A stretch of DNA of 64,000 nucleotides from contig OZ024797.1 in NCBI GenBank assembly GCA_964017045.1, positions 15,085,562 to 15,149,561 of the forward strand, written 5' to 3'. The first letter of the stretch is position 1. Every line of letters begins with the position of its first letter. Below, piece by piece: positions 31,336-42,406 of this stretch. The position numbers and the translations under genes are program-made. The notes beneath the pieces were generated by a model that saw only the letters and a list, made by a program, of their open reading frames with translations, was not told where the DNA came from and did no database searches. This DNA is from Omphiscola glabra (lineage: Eukaryota > Mollusca > Gastropoda > Lymnaeidae).

Positions 31336-31783
31336 CGACTGGTCTTGGTCTTGATTTAGATCATTACACATGCATTGATGTATTTGTTCAAACCTGGTAC
31401 AGGTCTATTCTCTGGTGGCCCCTCTGGGGGAGGTTTGGGAAGGTTGGGGGGGGGGGGTCATAAATCAGATCCCAGATCATTAATGTTCGTTAGAACGTGA
31501 CTATCGAACATTCTATTTTTAGACTACGTTTCTGGATGTGATCAGATACAAAACAAAATTGTTTCAATGAGGACGTCCTAGGTTAAGCACTGATACAGTT
31601 CTTGACCTTAGAAACAAGTCCGCGCCAAGGTCACACTCCATTTTTAAATTTATGAATACGTCATTTCCTTACAATTACACTTTATGACGTCATTTTGAGG
31701 CAAGCAGAAATTTTATTTAATATCTTAAATTTCTTAAACTAAATTTGAACTTAAAAAAAAAAAGAAAATTACATTACAAATTA
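31336..31783. other. Unique AT-rich sequence
   Basis: A G run at 31446-31457; otherwise nothing supported. Confidence 0.4.
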
Positions 31784-31953
31784 CAGTGCATAGGCGTCCT
31801 GTGACTAAATGCCGCCCGGAACAAAATCTAAAAAGTGCCTCCCCTCCTCTTTTTTCAAAGATACACGCAAACATAATTTATTAAATGATAGACATAAACC
31901 ATAAAAGTGCCACCCAAGGGCGGACCCCTTCCATCCTTCTAGATTCGCCACTG
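31784..31953. mobile_element. Possible short inverted-repeat element
   Basis: Starts CAGTGCATAGGCGTCC and ends CTAGATTCGCCACTG (complement CAGTGGCGAATCTAG). The ends pair loosely as CAGTG...GGCG. No clear target duplication. Similar to the GGCGTAGC-type elements. Confidence 0.45.
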
Positions 31954-32454
31954 TGTCGGTGTCATTATATCTTCCGTAAAACGACAAAACTCCAAAAATA
32001 CTGTATAAATTATTCCTACAACACAGAAGTTAAGATTTCAATAATATGACCACTTCCGTTTGGAGCTCACTCATTCTTAATGATCATTTCAGTTTAGAAG
32101 GTTTTGTTGGTTTTTTTAGGGGGGTGGGAGAGTGTTTTTTGAGGGGCGGGGGTGCACAGTAAGTATGACCCTACCATTATGACCAATACCTCAGTTATGT
32201 CTCTAATCTCCTCCACCCCCTGAGCAAAACTCTATCCAACTTTAAATTTTTTTTTTTAAACTAATGTCTAGAGCTAGCCACCCCAGTTAGACAGACTACT
32301 ACAATTATTCCAGGTCAAAGGTCGTGCTGGCCGTTCACCCCTCAGTAAGACAGCAACTATAAATATAATTTTCGGTCAAGATGAAAGCCCTTTAAAACTG
32401 AGGCAGTATTTTAAATGAGAAAACATGAACCGGGGCACCTTTTAAATTACTACT
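31954..32454. other. Unique sequence
   Basis: G-rich patch at 32120-32156 and an A/T-rich centre. Nothing supported. Confidence 0.4.
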
Positions 32455-32533
32455 GTCTTCTAACACAGACCAACAAAGTACAAGTCCATAGTTGTCTTCT
32501 AACACAGACCAACAAAGTACAAGTCCATAGTTG
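32455..32533. repeat. 39-bp perfect direct duplication
   Basis: Two identical copies of GTCTTCTAACACAGACCAAC plus AAAGTACAAGTCCATAGTT. Probably a young duplication, an array in its first step. Confidence 0.95.
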
Positions 32534-32656
32534 TGACGTCACGTCACTTCGGGCCACATTTTTAAATCCGCATCTGTTTATTTTCTGACAAGACGATAAT
32601 CTTGTCACAAAAACCTCCTCAACATTATTGTTCAGCTGGTTCAGTCAATCTTAGAT

Positions 32657-33648
32657 TGTAGGAAAAAAAGTCACAGAAAAAAGTCACAGGAAAAGGTCAC
32701 AGGAAAAGGTCACAGGAAAAGAGTCACAAGAAAAAAATTCACAGGAAAAAAGTCACAGAGAAAAGTCACAAGAAAAAATGTCACAGAAAAAAGTCACAGG
32801 AAAAAGGTCACAGGAAAAGAGTCACAAGAAAAAAAGTCACAGGAAAAAAGTCACAGAGAAAAGTCACAAGAAAAAAAGTCACAGAGAAAAGTCACAGAGA
32901 AAAGTCACAAGAAAAAAAGTCACAGAGAAAAGTCACAAGAAAAAAAGTCACAGGAAAACTAGTCGCAAAATATGTTTCATATAAACTCCTTATTTTCAGT
33001 GCTTTTGAAATTATATTTGTAAGTCCATACATAGACTCTGGTTTTTTTACTGAAAAACGTGTTTGTCATGGATATTTTACGTACACATTATAATTGACAC
33101 TTTTAATAATATGATTTATTCAACATTGTTTACATTCTTTTTTCAAGAAGCTAACAGCCACGAATATTCCAGATGGAATAACAATAAATGGTAGTATGCG
33201 ATTACGGAGAGATTAAGCGATTACGGAGAGATTAAGCTCTCGTCCAAAAGGATTGTCATTTGATTCTCGCGTCTGATCTCACCGACACATCTCACATGGT
33301 CAAGGAAGCAAATCAAGGCAAGGGACATTGCATTGTAGTAGATTCGGACAAAGCACCAATGGTCTCAATGTGGTCAATGCGACTTTGAGAGGAAGATAAA
33401 AAAAATATTTTGTTCCTTAATATTGCCAGACTTTACCAAGGTGCTCTCCCCCCCCCCCCCCCCGCGTTGTTGTACAGTGACACACCTGTAATCACATTAA
33501 ATCTCATTATTGTCACCAAGGGAGTGTGGTTGGACCGAATGATATACAAATTCATTTGTTCCCCACGATTGTTAGAATTTATTTATGATATCTGATGCCT
33601 GAACGCTTCTGTGACATTTTTTCCTGTGACTTTTTTTCCGCTCATCCA
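32657..33648. mobile_element. Foldback-like element with minisatellite ends, locus 2
   Basis: The left end (32658-32962) is about 20 units of AGTCACAGGAAAAA with variants AGTCACAGAGAAA and AGTCACAAGAAAAA. The right end (33610-33648) is the inverse, CTGTGACATTTTTTCCTGTG then ACTTTTTTTCCGC. Inside the left end, CGCAAAATATGTTTCATATA is shared with locus 1 (about 16770). Inside the right end, GAATTTATTTATGATATCTG is shared with 47591 and 47956. A 20-bp duplication (GCGATTACGGAGAGATTAA) lies at 33197-33236. No transposase frame. The element is defined by shared edges, not by a known family. Confidence 0.55.
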
Positions 33649-33799
33649 ATCATAGACAGCATATATCTTATTCACAGATAACGCTATAGGATTTCTCGTA
33701 AAGTCATTGGCCGGGTTTTCACTGTGTTAGATTATATCTAATGATATCCATGTCATAAGCCACTATGTCAAGAGGGGCATTACTATCACTGGACTGTAT
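33649..33799. other. Unique AT-rich sequence
   Basis: Short spacer; nothing seen. Confidence 0.4.
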
Positions 33800-34035
33800 A
33801 TAGAAAATGTATCATGTTATTTTGTATATCAAACTTATCCTTTTATTTTGTATAGAAAACTTATCATTGGATTTTGTGTATGAAACTTATCATTGTATTT
33901 TGTATCTGAAACTTGTCATTGGATTTTTACATAAAACTTACCATTGGATTTTGTATCTGAAACTTATCATTGTATTTTGTATCTGAAACTTATCATTTTA
34001 TTTTTTATCTGAAAGTTATCATTGTATTTTGTTCT
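33800..34035. repeat. 26-bp minisatellite, about 9 copies
   Basis: Unit AAACTTATCATTGTATTTTG plus TATCTG. Confidence 0.9.
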
Positions 34036-34728
34036 GGCCATGGCAAAATCGTTAAATGATTCCCACATGTCTTAACAAAACTATTTACTCCGACTGACTG
34101 CGGGTGTTGATAAAACAATGTCTTTCTGTTTTGGTTATTTGAACAGCGAGTGTACAGCGCTGTTATTTCAAGACTGACAAACAAGGATAGTTTACCATCC
34201 TCCCACGTGACAACCCCCCCCCCTCAGCCCCCCTGATATGTAGGTTCCACCCACGATAGGCTAATCCATTGGTACTAGCTGTTGAACTGTATTAGTTACA
34301 TTGACCCCCCCCCCCCCCGCCCCTGTTCCAGAGATAAGACCTGACCATGGGGGACAAACAACAGGAAATGGCGTCACGGGAAATTAAGGTGACACATCAT
34401 ATCTAACACGGGGATTCTCAATCACTTTTCAATAAGTGACAAGTAAACCTGAAATTGGTAATTCGTGTTAATTGAAATTAACGACAGTCATTCTATTTAT
34501 GTTTATTATTATTTTATTTTTTTGGTGAAGACTAGGTGTCAATGGCATTCCGTATTGCGTCATTTGAACAAATATCGCTAAGGACACGAACAGATTAATT
34601 ATTTAAAGAAAAATCGATCTGGTTATTTTATTGGCCGTAACTCAAACGTGGCCTGTCACTAGTCAAGATAACGGAGGAGGATTCGGCAAGGGGTTAGCGA
34701 CCCCATCCCGTTATGTCATCACAGCCGC
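34036..34728. other. Unique sequence with two C runs
   Basis: C runs at 34216-34223 and 34304-34317. 34640-34728 is less AT-rich and precedes the TATA-like site. No frame of note. Confidence 0.4.
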
Positions 34729-34736
34729 TATATAAA
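34729..34736 (+). promoter_or_regulatory. Candidate TATA box
   Basis: TATATAAA inside GCCGCTATATAAACAGCG, a GC-flanked TATA as in animal core promoters. About 30 bp on is GCTGAGACAAGCAGCGACTT, a possible start region, and GCAGGCCAG/GTGATTGG at 34797 could be a first donor site. No coding exon downstream was recognised. Sequence look only. Confidence 0.3.
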
Positions 34737-35029
34737 CAGCGCGAATGATAACAAAACGCTGAGACAAGCAGCGACTTCAGGAGGGAAAGCAGGCCAGGTG
34801 ATTGGACAGAGAAAGGTATCCGGAGTAGAAACCTGCAGCTCAACTCAATTAATGTCAACATGTGTTGAATATACAAACAGTTGTTGGGCTGTTCGACAAT
34901 TATTTTCTTTTTTTCTTTTTTTAGAAAGGTTTTTTTTTTTTTTTTTAATTGCTGGGTTGTTTTTTCAGGTAGACCTAAATCAAAAGCCAATTTACAACAA
35001 CAAAATTCCGACTACCGCTAAAATATAGC
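34737..35029. other. Unique sequence downstream of the TATA-like site
   Basis: Could be a non-coding first exon followed by intron. A T run at 34929-34946. The two opposed open frames across it are T/A-run artefacts. Confidence 0.3.
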
Positions 35030-35352
35030 TTATTTCAGCTAAAAAAAATTATCCGACTTCAGCTAAAACTTATCATCCTTCCGCTAACTCATCATCCTTC
35101 AGCTAAAACGTATCATCCTTCACCTAAAACTTGTCCTTCAGCTAAAAATATCCGACTTCAGCTAAAGCTTATCATCCTTCAGCTAAAACGTATCATCCTT
35201 CAGCTAAAACTTATCATCCTTCAGCTAAAACTTATCATCCTTCAGCTAAAACGTATCATCCTTCAGCTAAAACGTATCATCCTTCAGTTAAAACTTATCA
35301 TCCTTCAGCTAAAATGTATAAAACTTATCATCCTTCAGCTAAAACTATCCGG
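35030..35352. repeat. 21-bp minisatellite, about 15 copies
   Basis: Unit CAGCTAAAACTTATCATCCT plus T, alternating AACTTATC and AACGTATC. Left copies are drifted. Confidence 0.92.
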
Positions 35353-35527
35353 TTTAAGCTTTAAAAATAAACTACATTCGATCAACCTTTATGTCAAATC
35401 TGATATAAGAGTCATCTGCGTATGACGACAATGTGAGGACCCTTGCGTTTCTTGTTCCGAAACCGTAACAAACCTTGATGTCTTTTCTGTACCCTACCGA
35501 CTCAATTTTTTTAAATATATTTTTTTT

Positions 35528-35737
35528 TTAGTCGTAAACCACTGACAGGATACGGAATCCGGTTTCTTCAAACTGGAGATTTGTGTACTCTTTCATTCGA
35601 ATCAGCCATGCGTGGCAGGAAATGCCATTTTCATGTGTCCCATCATGACACGGTTCCAGCCCATTTAAATAGCCTTTCATGACAATCTCGAAATATCGCC
35701 ACCATGAAACAGGCGAGATAAAAAAATAAAAAAACAA
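35528..35737 (-). CDS. Open frame, possible terminal exon, unknown product
   Basis: A minus frame of about 60-69 codons in non-repetitive DNA, containing LNGLEPCHDGTHENGISCHA and FEETGFRILSVVYD before its stop. The composition looks protein-like and less AT-rich than its surroundings. A possible acceptor (GTCATGAAAG/GCTATTT) lies inside. No domain recognised and no second exon tied to it. May be chance. Confidence 0.2.
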   Translation of the reverse strand: MFFYFFISPVSWWRYFEIVMKGYLNGLEPCHDGTHENGISCHAWLIRMKEYTNLQFEETGFRILSVVYD

Positions 35738-36295
35738 CTATTTACAAAATTTCGATCGATAACTGTATTTTAAAAAGAAAAAAAGTACAGGAACATCATG
35801 AATAAATTTCAAATAAATGTTGCTAAAATCTTCTTGAGTCTCTTGTTTAACCCCCACAGCACCGAAAACGCTTTTAATCAGTAAATAAATAAAAAAAATA
35901 AGCTCATTTGAAAATCTAGGCCTCGATTTGAAGAACCCGCATCCTGTTCTTTGAGAGGACACGTTTCATATAATAGAGTATAACATGAATGCCCCCCCCC
36001 CCCCCCAAAAAAAAACACACACACACACACACCATCTGTAGCCTCCAAACCCCACCCCCACATTTCTTGTGCAATGGTTGTACACTCAGGAAATGCATTC
36101 AGTTGCAAGATAAATATATTGCTTTTTTTTTTTTTGAAGGGGGGGGGGGGGTTGTGGGGGGGGGGGTTGTTTAGAGAGGCCCTGATTTGTACATCTGTCT
36201 ATATGGGGGTTACAGGTGTCTTTGGGGTTTAAACTCTGTCTGTCAAGGAGGTGGGAGGGGTAAGCAGAGGGATTTTCTTCTTGTTCATGATGTGT
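35738..36295. other. Unique sequence with homopolymers
   Basis: C run then A run then (CA)n at 35993-36032; T run and two G runs at 36123-36167. No gene. Confidence 0.4.
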
Positions 36296-36568
36296 GTCAT
36301 TGTAACAATGTTGTTTGTTGCTGTAACAATGTTGTTTGTTGCTGCAACAATGTTGTGTGTTGTTGTAACAATGTTGTGTGTTGTTGTAACAATGTTGTGT
36401 GTTGTTGTAACAATGTTGTGTGTTGTTGTAACAATGTTGTGTGTTGTTGTAACAATGTTGTGTGTTGTTGTAACAATGTTGTGTGTTGTTGTAACAATGT
36501 TGTGTATTACTGTAACAATGTTGTGTAAAATTATTGTAACAAAGTTGTACGTTATTGTAACAATGTAG
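36296..36568. repeat. 21-bp minisatellite, 13 copies
   Basis: Unit GTAACAATGTTGTGTGTTGT plus T. Seven-codon period, so two plus frames and a minus frame stay open. Artefacts. Confidence 0.95.
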
Positions 36569-36801
36569 TTTTGGGGAGGGGATGGATGTGTCTATATATA
36601 TAATGCAAGATAAACTAAGTTCTTAAGTCTACATGATGATTCCACAAACGTTAAATCGAGCATAAATGCTTCTGTTAGGGAAACATTGGGATCACTGGCA
36701 TAAACTCCTGTAGCCTCTGCCTCTGCCAATGTTCCTCATACAGCATTACACAAATGCATTTAGACTTTATTATAATTATTTTTTTAAATATCATTCCTAT
36801 T
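36569..36801. other. Unique AT-rich sequence
   Basis: Short TA tract at 36592-36602; nothing else. Confidence 0.4.
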
Positions 36802-39800
36802 TCTAGACTTATTACTCGTATTAGCGACTTATTCTCGACTCACTTACTTATTACTATATAGTATTAGAGACTTCCTCTCGTCTCACTAACTTATTACTAG
36901 TATTACAGACTTCCTCTCGTCTCACTAACTTATTACTAGTATTAAAGACTTCCTCTCGTCTCACTAACTTATTACTAGTATTAGAGAATTCCTCTCGTCT
37001 CACTAACTTATTACTAGTATTAGAGACTTCCTCTCGTCTCACTAACTTATTACTAGTATTAGAGACTTCCTCTCGTCTCACTAACTTATTACTAGTATTA
37101 GAGACTTCCTCTCGTCTCACTAACTTATTACTAGTATTAGAGACTTCCTCTCGTCTCACTAACTTATTACTAGTATTAGAGACTTCCTCTCGTCTCGCTA
37201 ACTTATTACTAGTATTAAAGACTTCCTCTCGTCTCACTAACTTATTACTAGTATTAGAGATTTCCTCTCTACTCACTAACTTATTACTAGTATTAGAGAC
37301 TTCCTCTCTACTCACTAACTTATTACTAGTATTAGAGACTTCCTCTCTACTTACTAACTTATTACTAGTATTAGAGACTTCCTCTCGTCTCACTAACTTA
37401 TTACTAGTATTAGAGACTTCCTCTCGTCTCACTAACTTATTACTAGTATTAGAGACTTCCTCTCGTCTCACTAACTTATTACTAGTATTAGAGACTTCCT
37501 CTCGTCTCACTAACTTATTACTAGTATTAGAGACTTCCTCTCGTCTCACTAACTTATTACTAGTATTAAAGACTTCCTCTCGTCTCACTAACTTATTACT
37601 AGTATTAGAGATTTCCTCTCTACTCACTAACTTATTACTAGTATTAGAGACTTCCTCTCTACTCACTAACTTATTACTAGTATTAGAGACTTCCTCTCTA
37701 CTCACTAACTTATTACTAGTATTAGAGACTTCCTCTCGTCTCACTAACTTATTACTAGTATTAGAGACTTCCTCTCGTCTCACTAACTTATTACTAGTAT
37801 TAGAGACTTCCTCTCGTCTCACTAACTTATTACTCGTATTAGAGACTTCCTCTCGTCTCACTAACTTATTACTAGTATTAAAGACTTCCTCTCGTCTCAC
37901 TAACTTATTACTAGTATTAGAGGCTTCCTCTCGTCTCACTAACTTATTACTAGTATTAGAGACTTCCTCTCTACTCACTTACTTATTACTAGTATTAGAG
38001 ACTTCCTCTCTACTCACTAACTTATTACTAGTATTAGAGACTTCCTCTCTACTCACTAACTTAGTATTAGACACTTCCTCTCTACTCACTAACGTATTAC
38101 TAGTATTAGAGACTTCCTCTCTACTCACTAACTTATTACTAGTATTAGAGACTTCCTCTCTACTCACTAACTTTTTACTAGTATTAGAGATTTCCTCTCT
38201 ACTCACTAACTTATTACTAGTATTAGAGACTTCCTCTCTACTCACTAACTTATTACTAGTATTAGAGACTTCCTCTCGTCTCACTAACTTATTACTAGTA
38301 TTAGAGACTTCCTCTCTTCTCTCTAACTTATTACTAGTATTAGAGATTTCCTCTCGTCTCACTAACTTATTACTAGTATTAGAGACTTCCTCTCGTCTCA
38401 CTAACTTATTACTAGTATTAAAGACTTCCTCTCGTCTCACTAACTTATTACTAGTATTAGAGATTTCCTCTCTACTCACTAACTTATTACTAGTATTAGA
38501 GACTTCCTCTCTACTCACTAACTTATTACTAGTATTAGAGACTTCCTCTCTACTCACTAACTTATTACTAGTATTAGAGACTTCCTCTCGTCTCACTAAC
38601 TTATTACTAGTATTAGAGACTTCCTCTCTACTCACTAACTTATTACTAGTATTAGAGACTTCCTCTCTACTCACTAACTTATTACTAGTATTAGAGACTT
38701 CCTCTCTACTCACTAACATTTTACTAGTATTAGAGATTTCCTCTCTACTCACTAACTTATTACTAGTATTAGAGACTTCCTCTCTACTCACTAACTTATT
38801 ACTAGTATTAGAGACTTCCTCTCGTCTCACTAACTTATTACTAGTATTAGAGACTTCATCTCTACTCACTAACTTATTACTAGTATTAGAGATTTCCTCT
38901 CGTCTCACTAACTTATTACTAGTATTAGAGACTTCCTCTCGTCTCACTAACATATTACTAGTATTAGAGACTTCCTCTCGTCTCACTAACTTATTACTAG
39001 TATTAGAGACTTCCTCTCTATTCACTAACTTATTACTAGTATTAGAGACTTCCTCTCTACTCACTAACTTATTACTAGTATTAGAGATTTCCTCTCGTCT
39101 CACTAACTTATTACTAGTATTAGAGACTTCCTCTCGTCTCACTAACTTATTACTAGTATTAGAGACTTCCTCTCGTCCCACTAACTTATTACTCGTATTA
39201 GAAACTTCCTCTCGTCTCACTAACTTATTACTAGTATTAGAGACTTCCTCTCGTCTCACTAACTTATTACTAGTATTAGAGGCTTCCTCTCGTCTCACTA
39301 ACTTATTACTAGTATTAGAGACTTCCTCTCTACTCACTAACTTATTACTAGTATTAGAGACTTCCTCTCTACTCACTAACTTATTACTAGTATTAGAGAC
39401 TTCCTCTCTACTCACTAACTTATTACTAGTATTAGAGACTTCCTCTCGTCTCACTAACTTATTACTAGTATTAGAGACTTCCTCTCTACTCACTAACTTA
39501 TTACTAGTATTAGAGACTTCCTCTCTACTCACTAACTTATTAATAGTATTAGAGACTTCCTCTCTACTCACTAACTTTTTACTAGTATTAGAGATTCCCT
39601 CTCTACTCACTAACTTATTACTAATATTAGAGACTTCCTCTCTACTCACTTACTTATTACTAGTATTAGAGACTTCCTCTCGTCTCACTAACTTATTACT
39701 AGTATTAGAGACTTCCTCTCTACTCACTAACTTATTACTAGTATTAGAGATTTCCTCTCGTCTCACTAACTTATTACTAGTATTAGAGACTTCCTCTCAT

Positions 39801-41448
39801 CTCACTAACTTATTACTAGTATTAGAGACTTCCTCTCGTCTCACTAACTTATTACTAGTATTAGAGACTTCCTCTCTACTCACTAACTTATTACTAGTAT
39901 TAGAGACTTCCTCTCTACTCACTAACTTAATACTAGTATTAGAGATTTCCTCTCGTCTCACTAACTTATTACTAGTATTAGAGACTTCCTCTCGTCTCAC
40001 TAACTTATTACTAGTATTAGAGACTTCCTCTCGTCTCACTAACTTATTACTCGTATTAGAAACTTCCTCTCGTCTCACTAACTTATTACTAGTATTAGAG
40101 ACTTCCTCTCGTCTCACTAACTTATTACTAGTATTAGAGGCTTCCTCTCGTCTCACTAACTTATTACTAGTATTAGAGACTTCCTCTCTACTCACTAACT
40201 TATTACTAGTATTAGAGACTTCCTCTCTACTCACTAACTTATTACTAGTATTAGAGACTTCCTCTCTACTCACTAACTTATTACTAGTATTAGAGACTTC
40301 CTCTCTACTCACTAACTTATTACTAGTATTAGAGACTTCCTCTCTACTCACTAACTTATTACTAGTATTAGAGACTTCCTCTCTACTCACTAACTTATTA
40401 ATAGTATTAGAGATTTCCTCTCTACTCACTAACTTATTACTAGTATTAGAGACTTCCTCTCTACTCACTAACTTATTACTAGTATTAGAGACTTCCTCTC
40501 GTCTCACTAACTTATTACTAGTATTAGAGACTTCCTCTCTACTCACTAACTTATTACTAGTATTAGAGATTTCCTCTCGTCTCACTAACTTATTACTAGT
40601 ATTAGAGACTTCCTCTCGTCTCACTAACTTATTACTAGTATTAGAGACTTCCTCTCTACTCACTAACTTATTACTAGTATTAGAGACTTCCTCTCTACTC
40701 ACTAACTTATTACTAGTATTAGAGACTTCCTCTCTACTCACTAACTTATTACTAGTATTAGAGACTTCCTCTCTACTCACTAACTTATTACTAGTATTAG
40801 AGACTTCCTCTCGTCTCACTAACTTATTACTAGTATTAAAGACTTCCTCTCGACTCACTAAATTATTACTAGTATTAGAGACTTCCTCTCTACTCACTAA
40901 CTTATTACTATATAGTATTAGAGACTTCCTCTCTACTCACTAACTTATTACTAGTATTAGAGACTTCCTCTCGTCTCAATAACTTATTACTAGTATTAGA
41001 GACTTCCTCTGGTCTCACTAACTTATTACTAGTATTAGAGACTTCCTCTCGACTCACTAACTTATTACTAGTATTAGAGACTTCCTCTCGTCTCACTAAC
41101 TTATTACTAGTATTAGAGACTTCCTCTCTACTCACTAAATTATTACTAGTATTAGAGACTTACTCTCGTCTCACTAACTTATTACTAGTATTAGAGACTT
41201 CCTCTCGACTCACTAACTTATTACTAGTATTAGAGACTTCCTCTCGTCTCACTAACTTATTACTAGTATTAGAGACTTCCTCTCGTCTCACTAACTTATT
41301 ACTAGTATTAGAGACTTCCTCTCGTCTCACTAACTTATTACTAGTATTAGAGTCTTCCTCTCGTCTCACTAACTTATTACTAGTATTAGAGACATCCTCT
41401 CGTCTCACTAACTTATTACTAGTATTAGAGATTTCCTCTTGACTCACG
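36802..41448. repeat. 39-bp minisatellite, about 119 copies; largest array
   Basis: Unit GTATTAGAGACTTCCTCTCG plus TCTCACTAACTTATTACTA. Two main forms differ at CTCTCGTCTCAC / CTCTCTACTCAC, with marker variants ATTAAAGAC, GAGATTT, GAGGCTT and ACTCGTATT. The marker order recurs: GAGATTT with CTCTACTC lies at about 37258 and 37609, one nine-unit block (351 bp) apart, and similar series follow. A few units are shortened (about 38060) or joined by TATATAGTATT (36855, 40912). The 13-codon period leaves minus frames of 374, 556 and 366 codons (unit SNTSNKLVRREEV), stopped only where a unit has drifted. Ends are drifted copies. Confidence 0.98.
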
Positions 41449-41470
41449 TGTGCATCACTTGATTTTTCAA

Positions 41471-41600
41471 GAAAAAATTTGATAGAATGTGTTGTCATCT
41501 GCGACTATTTATTGCCAAGTTTCAGCTCGATAGTCTGAAGTTTGCCAGTCAGCCGTCCGAAGATTTTGCCACCCAGACGAACAAAGGCGAAGTTAATATA
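41471..41600 (+). mobile_element. Dispersed repeat fragment, copy B
   Basis: Shares GAATGTGTTGTCATC and CCAAGTTTCAGCTCGATAG with 571-680. It continues through AAGATTTTGCC and CAGACGAACAAAGGCGAAGT, probably the 3' part of a retroelement. It abuts the 39-bp array and hosts, just downstream, the LINE insertion at 41634. Confidence 0.5.
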
Positions 41601-41631
41601 AAGGATTTAAAATAGTTGCTATAGAAATCAT

Positions 41632-41712
41632 TATGCTGGAGGCAGGTTTCCTGAGCGTATGGCCAATCCATCTCCATCTTCTTTGGAGGATCTCTTGTTC
41701 TACAGGTTCTTG
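41632..41712 (-). pseudogene. LINE ORF2 fragment (inverted part)
   Basis: The minus frame reads QEPVEQEILQRRWRWIGHTL then RKPASSI, directly followed in the intact protein by TRQALNWNPQGK on the other strand. RRxWRWIGHTLRK is the usual text before TRQALxWNPQGKRKRGRP in this ORF family. Twenty-seven codons, no stop. Confidence 0.85.
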
Positions 41713-41959
41713 CCTCCAGCATAACTAGACAAGCCTTGAATTGGAACCCTCAAGGAAAACGGAAAAGAGGCAGGCCTAAGAACACTTGGCGCCGTGAAGT
41801 GGAGGCGGATACCAAGAAACTTGGCCACACTTGGGGGAGGCTGGAGAGATTGGCTCAGGATCGTCATGCCTGGAGGACTCTTGTAGGCGGCCTATGTCCT
41901 AATCACAGACGTCTATGAAGATCGGCTGCTGTTCCTCGAGGACGAAAAGGCGAAAGAAG
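41634..41959 (+). mobile_element. 5'-inverted (twin-primed) LINE tail with 13-bp target duplications
   Basis: Perfect 13-bp direct repeats ATAGAAATCATTA flank it (41621-41633 and 41960-41972). The 5' part, to about 41711, reads on the minus strand as RT tail (EQEILQRRWRWIGHTLRKPA). The 3' part reads on the plus strand and carries on the same protein (ASSITRQALNWNPQGK). Both parts share the 14-bp word TGCCTCCAGCATAA (inverted at 41631-41644, direct at 41711-41724), the join point. The 3' end is CGAGGACGAAAAGGCGAAAG, an A-rich tail. This is the expected product of twin priming. Confidence 0.9.
41712..41918 (+). pseudogene. LINE ORF2 C-terminal fragment (sense part)
   Basis: Sixty-eight codons then TGA: ASSITRQALNWNPQGKRKRG, then RPKNTWRREVEADTKKLGHT, WGRLERLAQDRHAW, RTLVGGLCP, stop. 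This basic tail (GKRKRGRPKNTWRR..., LAQDRxxWRxLVxGLCP) is shared by ORF2 proteins of non-LTR retrotransposons common in molluscs and cnidarians. No stops or shifts in the part kept, so the insertion is fairly young. The clade is not assigned. Confidence 0.85.
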
Positions 41960-41972
41960 ATAGAAATCATTA

Positions 41973-42406
41973 AAAGGCTTTAAAACAATAGATTAAAATA
42001 TCTTTCTAAAAGTAATTACAGAACTTGGGTACGCCCCTGCATACGTTCTTTAGTCGTATGAATGACGTGCTGATGAACCGATACGGGGAAACGGGTTTGA
42101 AAGGTTTATCGTCTTCATGCTTGACTGATTCGCTGCTGATCTTTTCCAACCGGGGTGGGGGGTGAAGTACTTAAAATTTAAATCTACTTTTAATATCTCA
42201 AGTTGCCGCCGTTTCCGTCGTTATTCTGACCGCTGCCCCGTGCTTTAAGTAGAACAGCAGTGCTTCTCAAACTTTCAAGTTAGCCGGACTGGTGGATGTG
42301 TTTCTTACTGAAACGTGGGGCGGGGCCAGATTTGTTCATTATCGCATTTTTTTTGTCCTTTTCAAAAATCTCAAATATGACGGCCATGGAATATGTTTTT
42401 ATCCGC
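41973..42406. other. Unique sequence with a hAT-like end
   Basis: CAGTGCTTCTCAAACTTTCA at 42258 matches the left ends of the hAT-type element at 55372 but I found no right end before or after the array at 42407. The array may have grown inside such an element. Confidence 0.4.

Noticed and set aside
36802..41448. Centromeric satellite or telomere-type array
   Set aside because: A single 4.6-kb array of 39-bp units amid dozens of other families is too short for a centromere, and no TTAGGG-type repeats occur.
36854..41498. Minus-strand proteins of 374, 556, 366, 112 and 75 residues with SNTSNKLVRREEV repeats
   Set aside because: The 39-bp unit is 13 codons with no stop in this frame, so openness follows from the period. 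Changes are not biased to silent sites, and there is no flanking unique coding sequence, signal peptide or splice context.
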